Shown: piece by piece, positions 56,591 to 64,000 of the stretch
How positions within the stretch are numbered: position 1 is the stretch's first letter
Layout: each line of letters begins with the position of its first letter
Origin: Cylindrodendrum hubeiense
Lineage: Eukaryota > Ascomycota > Sordariomycetes > Hypocreales > Nectriaceae
Direction of reading: 5' to 3'
Assembly (NCBI GenBank): GCA_014621425.1
Contig: JAANBB010000152.1
Location: 1-64,000 of the forward strand
Length of the DNA stretch: 64,000 nucleotides
Notes under the pieces: generated by a model
Told to the model about the DNA's origin: nothing
Databases searched by the model: none
Seen by the model: the letters and a program-made list of their open reading frames with translations, nothing else
Position numbers and translations under genes: made by a program

Positions 56591-58990
56591 ATGTTGACTT
56601 TAGCCCGCTCATCCGCTCTGAGGAACAGCTTCCGTCACATCAACGCAACGCGTACAGTCAGTGTCTCCCCCTCCTCTCTCTCTCTCTCTATCTTTCTCCC
56701 TCCCTCCCTCCCACTCCATCTATCGCTCTTCATCCGTGTTTTTATCTTTGCGCGCCTGTGGGTGCTTCCTCGCAACCACCACCATCACATAGCACCGGGC
56801 AACCGGGCATTTGGTGACGGGTCGTGGTGGTGTGGGTGCCCGACGGCGGCGCAGGGACATCTCGAGCTACCCATCTCGGTATCTCTGGCCCGCGGTTACT
56901 ACTATTACCCACTACTCGGCCCCATTTATTCACCACAGCATCCATCATCCTGCTCTTTCTCGATACTGACTTCATCTCAGGCGCAGACTCTCATCATGGC
57001 CCCAACCAAGCGCGCTAGCAGCTCCATCCCTAAGGGTACGCTCCAGCTCCCAATTCACATGTGACAGATGCCCTCTAGGGTTGTCACACGACTACCATCA
57101 CTACCGCTGACACAGATTCGTCCCAGGTTATGCCGAGGACAACTCAAAGGGCCCCATGCTGAGGTTCCAGGACTCGTTGCCAAAGCTACCCGTGCCCTCC
57201 CTCGATGAGACCGCCAAGCGCTATCTCAAGAGCCTACACCCTCTTCTCTCTCCCGCCGAGTACGAGGCCAGCGAGAAGGCCGTCCAAGAATTTATCCGTC
57301 CTGGCGGCGTCGGCTCCAAGCTCCAGGAGAAGCTCACTGCCCGCCGCGAGGAGACCAACACCAAGAACTGGATCTACGAGTGGTGGAATGAGGCTGCCTA
57401 CTTGGCCTATCGCGATCCTGTCGTTCCCTACGTCAGCTACTTCTACTCGCACCGAGATGATCGCCGCCGTCGGGACCCCGCCAAGCGTGCCGCCGCCATC
57501 ACCACCTCGGCCCTTGAGTTCAAAAAGCTGGTTGACGCCGGAACCCTTGAGCCCGAATACATGAAAAAGCTCCCGATCTGCATGGACAGCTACAAGTGGA
57601 TGTTCAATGCCTCTCGCGTCGCCGCCAAGCCCGCCGATTACCCCGTCAAATTCTCCCCCGACGAGCACAAACACATCATTGTCATCCGCAAAAACCAGTT
57701 TTTCAAGATTCAGCATGAAATCGATGGAAAGCAGCTCAACACCTCGGAGCTGGAGCAGCAGTTCAAACGCGTGTACGAAGCTGCCCACCGCGTTCCAGCC
57801 GTGGGCGCCTTGACTTCGGAGAATCGCGACATCTGGACCGATGCCCGCGAGATCTTGCTGCAGGCCAGCCCTAATAACAAGGCTGCACTCGAAGCTATTG
57901 AGGCAGCCTCATTCGTTGTGTGCCTGGACGATGCTGCCCCCGTCACTCTTGAGGAGCGTGCTCACCAGTACTGGCACGGCGACGGTGCCAACAGATGGTA
58001 TGACAAGCCGCTGCAGTTCATTGTCAACGACAATGGCACCTCTGGATTCATGGGTGAGCACTCCATGATGGATGGAACCCCTACCCACCGCCTGAATGAC
58101 TACGTCAACGATCTCATCTTCGGAAACAAACTCGATTTTTCTAACCCCAGCATCCGCTCCAATCTCCCCGAACCCCAACTGGTCAAGTTTGACATCGACC
58201 AGAAGGTCCAGGCTGAGATTGACCGTGCCACCAAGGACTTCAATGATGTCATCTCCCAGCACCAGCTTGCCGTTCAGGGTTATCAAGCCTACGGCAAAGG
58301 TCTTATCAAGAAATTCAAGTGTTCCCCCGATGCCTACGTCCAGATGGTCATTCAGCTGGCCTATTTCAAGATGTACGGCAAGAACCGTCCCACATATGAA
58401 TCTGCTGCCACTCGACGCTTTCAGCTAGGCCGCACCGAGACGTGCCGAACCGTATCTGACGAGTCGGTGGCCTGGTGTCAGTCTATGGCGGATGGCTCAT
58501 CGGACGAGAAGACACGTGTCGATCTCTTCCGAAAAGCCATCAACGGCCACCTCGAGTACATTACGGCTGCCTCCGATGGCAAAGGCGTCGATAGACATCT
58601 CTTCGGTCTGAAAAGGCTCCTCGAACCAGGCCAGGATGTCCCCGCCATCTATAAGGACCCTGCCTTCGCCTACTCTGCTTCTTGGCACTTGTCCACTTCT
58701 CAGCTGAGCTCCGAGTTCTTCAATGGCTACGGCTGGAGCCAAGTCATCGATGCCGGATTTGGCATTGCCTACATGATCAACGAGAACAGGTAAGAACTTG
58801 AACCCCAATTCTTCCACCCAGATCCCGGTATTTTGTGAGCATGATACTAACTGACTTGGATAGCCTTAACTTCAACATTGTTTCCAAGGGCTTGGGAAGC
58901 GACCGGATGAGCCACTACTTGAACGAAGCCGCCAATGAGATGCGCGACCTACTCACTCCCACCCTTGAGCCGCCCAAGGCTAAGCTATAG
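56591..58990 (+). CDS. CAT2: Carnitine O-acetyltransferase, mitochondrial and peroxisomal
   Basis: Moves acetyl groups between CoA and carnitine so that acetyl units can cross organelle membranes. Four exons (56591-56656, 56981-57035, 57127-58789, 58864-58990) give 636 residues. Exon 1 (MLTLARSSALRNSFRHINAT) is a mitochondrial presequence. Exon 2 soon reaches a second in-frame ATG (56996) that would begin MAPTKRASSSIPKG. The C-terminus ends AKL, a peroxisomal PTS1-type tripeptide. Core motifs are QDSLPKLPVPSLDETAKRYL, WWNEAAYLAYRDPVVPYVSY, catalytic His352 in FMGEHSMMDGTP, and the CoA/carnitine-site segments KKFKCSPDAYVQMVIQLAYF and RFQLGRTETCRT. Intron 1 is long (324 bases) and starts with a CT-rich tract that could hold a second promoter. 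CCTCGG boxes lie upstream. Confidence 0.95.
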
Positions 58991-59377
58991 AGTTATGGAT
59001 CCATTGATTTACGTAGACAGAAGGTTAGCGCTATTCAAAGTCGATGTGCGCAAAAGGAGTTATTCTAGAGACGCCATTTGGAATGTTGGGGACTGTCTTT
59101 TTTTACATCTACTTGCCTGCATGTATTCTAGCGCCATTACATGTTACACATTTTTCTCGTGTTTAGCCGAGATAAAGGCAAACAAGAAAAGGATAGGGGA
59201 CTAGGAGAGGACAGGTAGAGGCCAAGACTTAGCCGCACTTGCACCCAAAAAAAAACAGACACGCTGCTTGTCATTGTCAGTGTTGCCACTCGAATCCTAA
59301 GTGTACATGATAAAAGCGAGTCTCGCGATATCCTAGTCCTACAGGCCAAATATCCAAGTACGGTTCCAGCAACGCCA
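58991..59377. other. Convergent 3' region, CAT2 / CAP
   Basis: 387 bases between two stop codons. AT-rich 3' sequence; nothing else seen. Confidence 0.6.
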
Positions 59378-61208
59378 TTAGCCAGAATGAGCCACAATCT
59401 CGTTGACCAGGTCATCCTTATCCTCGTCATAGTAGGAACAAATCTGCGACGGCAACGGCACCTCCTTGTAGTCTTCGTCAGGGCCGGAGATGACATTGAG
59501 ATTGATGCCAGTAGACTTGCTCGAAAAGATCTTGGTACCGGTGCTCTCCTTGCTAAAGTAGATCTGAGCGCCGTCGATCTGATCCATCATGACAGTTGGG
59601 ATGGTGCCGAGGACCTGAAGAGCGAAGTTCTGGGCCTTGACCACGTCCACGGTCGAGACCAAAGAATCGACGATAAGGGATAATCGAGTTGAGTTCTCAA
59701 CCATAACCTGGTTTGCTTTGCCCTTGACAATGACAGTGGTGTTGTTGCATCGGCTGATGAGAACCGATTGAGTCAGAGACGCCTCAATCTCTATCGGCTG
59801 AGCCTCCTTGTCATAGTTTTCCTAAGCAACTGGTCAACAACCGTACTCAAATAATGACGTAGGGGGTTATCTTACAATTGTCCATTTGTTGCCTTCAAGC
59901 TCCTTCTTGGACGGCTTCTTAACTCGCATGCTCTCCGGTTTAGGTTTCTTGCCTGGTGCTGGGCTCTTGCCGCGAGGCGAGCTATCGCGGTCTGAGACAG
60001 TCGAGCTTGCGCGGAGAGATGGGTTCTTGTGCGTCATCTCGGACTTTTCCACTTTTCGGAGGCCTTTTGTAACGGACTCGCCCTTATTCAATTCGGAGAA
60101 GACGGCTCCAATGCCGCCCGGTACCGCAGCGGGGGCCGGGGTGGCCTTGATCTCCAGAACCGGTGGCGGGCCAGGGGGAGGCGGAGGCGGCGGAGGCGGC
60201 GGGCCTCCAGCTGAGGGGGCAGGGGCAGCGGGTGGGCTAGAACCAGCAGTGAGGGACTTAGCGACTTCTTGGGCCGAGCTGCCCTTGGGGTTCCAGGTGA
60301 TGCCGCTGGGGAAGTATTGCTTGACGTAATCGGCCAGGTCGCGGAAAAGCTGGTAGAACGCCTGAACCCACTCAATCTGCTTGGCATCCCTGTGTAGTCC
60401 GTCAGTAATAGCAACTCTAGCTAATCTGGAGACACGTACTTGTCCTTCTGTTCCTTGAGAACCCTATTTCCAAAAAATTGGGCCGACCCAAGACACTCCT
60501 CGACATGTTTATAGGGGCGGCTATCGACAGTGACCCATGCCAAAACCATAATACCATCGGCGACGGTACTGAGTTGTGTATACATGGGGTCAGGGCGGTT
60601 CTTGTCCTTCAGGTCGGTAACCGCCATCAGGGCCTCGTTGATGGGCTTGAGGAGTTCCTGATATGCAGCCATGTCGGGGCCAGAGAGGTCGGGCTTCTTG
60701 GCTTTAGTCGAGATGAGGAGGAACTTGCGTTGTTCTTGGAGTCCCTTGTGGACCAATGTGGCCTGGTTGATGTCGTTAGTTGCCAGAGGAAATAGTTCAC
60801 CATAGTACTCCGGAGGGACAAACCTGTTCGGCGACGAGGCCACCAAGATCGTTACTGAGCTTTACATATTTTTCGACGGCAGAGTTGAGAAAGTTGTCGA
60901 ATTCCTCTATGGATTCGGGAAGAGGTTCTGCGATGGGCTTGGCAGGCGCAGGCGCAGCGGGAGGCGTGGAGAGGACGGTGGCCGCGGGGGGGGGAAGAGA
61001 TTGGAGGGTTCAAGGCAGGGGCATCCTTGGGACCGTCGGTAGAGGAGGCAATATCCTCGAGTCGGGATGTTGCGGCTTCAAGGCTAGACAGGAGGTTAGC
61101 ACTCAGGACAAGCTGCCTGCATTGGCGGACAGGGCCACCAGGGAGGGGGGGGGAGCTGTACCGCTTGATGAGCGTAGTCAAGTTGTGCATGTGGTTCGTA
61201 GCCGCCAT
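59378..61208 (-). CDS. SRV2: Adenylyl cyclase-associated protein (CAP/Srv2), frame-broken as read
   Basis: Links Ras-cAMP signalling to actin turnover: the N-terminal part binds cyclase and the C-terminal part recycles G-actin. Five exons on the minus strand (61208-61162, 61083-60824, 60762-60440, 60389-59876, 59821-59378), about 529 residues. The N-terminal coiled coil is LIKRLEAATSRLEDIAS. The helical folded domain has NDLGGLVAEQ, LVHKGLQEQRKFLLISTKAK, VLAWVTVDSRPYKHVEE and FYQLFRDLADYVKQYFP. A Pro-rich segment (GGPPPPPPPPPPGPPP type) and a WH2-like stretch (IGAVFSELNKGESVTKGLRK) follow. The C-terminal beta-helix CARP domain ends LVNEIVAHSG. Exon 2 has one base too many: a run of nine C (60986-60994) switches the frame, and eight C would restore it. 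A sequence error is more likely than a broken gene. Confidence 0.9.
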
Positions 61209-62712
61209 GGTGAAGAGACTGTGCTATCCGAGCTAAACGCTATGGGTGGTGGTGAAGAAAGGCCAGATGGGAGGTCGGGATGGGCCGACGAGGAAGGTCT
61301 CGCAGGGGCGCGGGACAGAGAACAGGAGGAGGAGCTGAAGGGGCGATGCGTCCGGCACTGGAAAAGCGCTACCTCAGTGTCGCAGAGAGTTGTGTCGCAG
61401 GGAGCTGCGTCGCAGGTATATATATCGCGGGATGCTACCGTCGAGTGGAGGAGCCCGGGATTGCGTGGGTGCCTTGGGATACAGGTGAGTTGAGGAGATG
61501 ACGGTGTTGGAGACGGATAATTGTCAGGAGGCACAGGTAGGCAGGTACCTACCTAGATAGCTGCCTTGCAGGTAAGGTGGTGGTGGTGCTAGTGCTGGAT
61601 CACTAGGAGGCACTGCACCTCCGTAGCCCCTGACCCAAGCCGCCAGCTTGCAGCTTACGCCCGGGGCTTCAGCGTCCGAACGCCGGCCCTGAGCCAGGAG
61701 CCGACCGCCCAGCACTTACGTAACTTGGCATCAATGTTACCCTGGAGTTTTCGTCGTCGAACAGCCAACTTTTGGAGTACGGTTTGGGTCGACAGTTGGT
61801 CGATTTTCTAACCCGCATGCTCGGTTTTGCATCTACATGGATAATCTGGCTATGATAAACTGTCTATCTCTTAAGTAGGCGCAGGCTCGAAATCTGGCGT
61901 CTGCGTCTTTACATTCTACCTTGCGTAGTTTTGTTTGGTGTTATGCCTGCAGCCTGGCACACGTGGCTCGACCACCTTTTGAACATCATCGATGCCTGCG
62001 AGATGTACCCATAAGGTGAAGAACTCCGAGATAGGAGAAATATAGACCAGTAGATGAATAAGATGACACCCTAAAAGTGTCAATAGCTCTGGAGTCAACA
62101 TTCACGCCATGAGACCGAAAGCCTCTCTGATGAGTTTGTTCGTCGAGGCACAGTCCACTTGGACAAGGTCGAGAGCACCCACCCATGCTGGCATGCAGCC
62201 CCCTGAAAGAGCCGCCAACTCCCGGCATAGAGAGCTGCTACCCACCTCAAAATTTCGACGGCTTGGTACCCTGCAGGTACCCACAGGGCTAGCTTTAGGT
62301 ACCTTGAATAGGAATAGACAAGGGTCGATACCTGGGATCCTGCAGATGGTACTGGTGGGAAACTGATAAGTCGACTGTCAGATAGTGCAGCGTAGTCCCA
62401 CCCAACCTCAGCCCAACTCGAGACACCGCCCAGCAACAATGAGACCAGCCGTTTTCTTCGACATTCATAACTGTCTTGCTCGCCTTGGTACCGCAAGGTA
62501 CAAAACGATGATACCGCTTCCATTTCCCATCTGTGGGTAGATTCAATTCAGGACACCCGCCCACCAAACCTCCACTTAACTCCCCTCCTCGCCCTTTTCA
62601 GTGCCCATCTCCAGGCCAGGGGTAGATGAGCTGAGTGAGGCCCAGAGTCTTCGCGGTTGACTCACAGCGCCTGCCCTCCAGCCTTCGCCATACCGTGACC
62701 CTGCACGTCGGT
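61209..62712. other. Divergent intergenic region, CAP / MAK32-like
   Basis: 1.5 kb without a supported gene. It has an AGGTACCTACCT motif at 61536-61560 and a TGACTCA at 62658-62664 just before the plus-strand gene. The frames at 62095-62523 (minus) show no motif. Confidence 0.55.
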
Positions 62713-64000
62713 ATGGAGGCCACCAGTGATCGACAGCAGGATCCGATCCAAGATGAAGATCAGGATCAAAATCCAGGCCTCGAGGTCCCAGAAGTCTCAG
62801 AGGTCCCGGAAATCCCAGAGGCCCCAGAAGTCGCAGCTCACCAGCAATCGCAGCCGCTGGACGAAGAACAGCGGCTGTTGGAACCGAAGCAACAACAACT
62901 GCAACTAGAACCACAACAACAACAACAACCAACACAACCACAGCACGCCTCCCCCAAGGAGCAGCATCACAGTACCCAGGCGCTGAAAGATGTCGCCATT
63001 GACTTTGTTACCCTGGGAATGTTCATCATCGGTTAGCACACCCACGGGCTCTGGCAGCGTCTGCTGCTTGAGCCGGCTTACTCCAACCCCATCTCATTCT
63101 CATCTCACTCATGACCGGCATCGGTGGAGCAATTGCTGACATGTTATGACCTTGATCCCTAAAGACGACATCGACTTCATCCCTCCGACACCCCCCGTCA
63201 AGAACATTCTCGGCGGCGCCGGCGCCTATTCTGCTCTTGGAGCCCGTCTCTTCTCCCCGCCACCCATCTCCTCTTCCGTCGGCTGGATCGTGGACCAGGG
63301 TTCCGACTTTCCGCCTGCTCTCTCTACCCTTATTGACTCCTGGTCGACCTCGGCTCTCTTCCGGCACGACGGCCTTCGTCTCACCACCCGCGGCTGGAAC
63401 GGCTATGAGGGCCTTGCCGAAAAGCGCGCCTTCAAGTATCTCACCCCCAAGAAGCGTCTCACAGCCGACGATCTCACCGCGACACTGCTTCAGTCGCGTT
63501 CCTTCCATCTCATCTGCTCCCCCACGCGCTGCAGGGAGCTCGTCTCTGATATCACAAAGCTCCGCAAAAGGGCCATACCTCCAGAAGCGTATTCCAAACC
63601 CATATTCATCTGGGAGCCCGTTCCGGACCTGTGTACCCCGGATGAGCTGCTCAACTGCACAAACACACTGCCGCTTGTCGACATCTGCAGCCCCAACCAT
63701 GCCGAACTAGCGGGCTTCATGGGCGACGACGGGCTCGATCCTGATACTGGTGAGATTTCCACCGTGGCTGTTGAGCGTGCTTGCGAGCAACTCCTGGCCA
63801 GCATGCCCCTCCAGTCCTTTACCCTCGTTGTCCGTGCCGGCGACAAGGGCTGCTACATTGCAAAGAACGGTGGGAGGAAGCGGCAGCGCGATCCCATCTC
63901 CACAACCAAGCGCCGCAAGAAGGATTATGTCCGGGGTGGCCTGCAGCCTGACACGGACATGGAGGCCCTCTTTGCTGGCCTTCTCCAGGACGCCGGAGGC
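62713..64000 (+). CDS. PfkB/ribokinase-fold protein, MAK32-like (partial, runs off the window)
   Basis: Two exons seen, 62713-63031 and 63165-64000, open at the right edge; about 385 residues are visible. The first ~95 residues are low complexity, with imperfect VPE repeats (EVPEVSEVPEIPEAPEV) and Gln-rich runs. The conserved part starts FVTLGMFIIDDIDF, where splicing joins the glycine-like start of the PfkB fold. GGAGAYSALGARLFSPP and GWIVDQGSDFPPAL follow. Later segments FHLICSPTRCRELV, IFIWEPVPDLCTPDE, VDICSPNHAELAGFMG and FTLVVRAGDKGCYIA match the sugar-kinase fold of yeast Mak32 relatives. Yeast MAK32 is known from maintenance of a killer double-stranded RNA; the biochemical activity of the group is unclear. 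An in-frame upstream ATG (62635) is possible. Confidence 0.82.

Noticed and set aside
7116..62712. tRNA, rRNA, CRISPR or transposon genes
   Set aside because: Scanning intergenic DNA by eye for tRNA B-box-like sequence, regular spacer arrays, transposase motifs and long terminal repeats gave nothing convincing. A covariance-model search would be needed to be certain for small RNAs.

Overview
This is nuclear DNA of a filamentous ascomycete (Pezizomycotina). The evidence is many short GT-AG introns (about 50-110 bases), genes on both strands with their own promoters, CT-rich leaders, and families such as a Ctf1/Far-type Zn2Cys6 regulator, Csm1/Pcs1 monopolin and a Mak32-like kinase. A Sordariomycete, perhaps Hypocreales, is my best guess; species is not decidable by eye. 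Most exon boundaries below were set by hand from splice signals, frame closure and family conservation.

Layout, left to right. ARG2 N-acetylglutamate synthase (-) diverges from a 3-hydroxyisobutyrate dehydrogenase-like gene (+). Then come V-ATPase subunit e VMA9 (+), ARV1 (-), a LysM-domain protein (-), a 6-exon Zn2Cys6 regulator of the cutinase factor 1 beta type (-), and the GPI ethanolamine-phosphate transferase MCD4 (-). A Csm1/Pcs1 monopolin subunit (-) diverges from the mitochondrial AAA extractor MSP1 (+). Cystathionine beta-lyase (+) follows, then the serine-incorporator-like TMS1 (-) diverging from an MFS transporter (+). GPI inositol deacylase BST1 (-) diverges from mismatch-repair PMS1 (+). 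A four-span membrane protein (-) diverges from adrenodoxin reductase ARH1 (+), which converges on ETF alpha (-) with only 61 bases between stop codons. ETF alpha diverges from a SWI3/RSC8-type chromatin remodeller (+). Carnitine acetyltransferase CAT2 (+), cyclase-associated protein CAP/SRV2 (-) and a PfkB/MAK32-like gene (+), cut by the right edge, end the window.

The content is mainly housekeeping: amino-acid synthesis (ARG2, cystathionine beta-lyase), ER lipid and GPI work (ARV1, MCD4, BST1, TMS1), mitochondrial and fatty-acid energy metabolism (ARH1, ETF alpha, CAT2, MSP1) and chromosome maintenance (PMS1, Csm1/Pcs1, SWI3). I found no secondary-metabolite cluster, transposon, CRISPR array, tRNA or rRNA. 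Large gene-free stretches (9.8-12.1, 15.3-19.0, 39.9-42.8, 54.2-56.6 kb) hold simple repeats, minisatellites and a recurring CCTAGGTACC-like motif.

The most informative observations are these. The zinc cluster of the Ctf1-like regulator is split over three exons, one an 18-base microexon. CAT2 appears built for two organelles. Paired MCB boxes lie before PMS1. CCTCGG boxes lie before CAT2 and ETF alpha. Two genes, cystathionine beta-lyase and CAP, carry reading-frame faults that look like sequence errors. I saw no clear sign of an undescribed multi-gene system.
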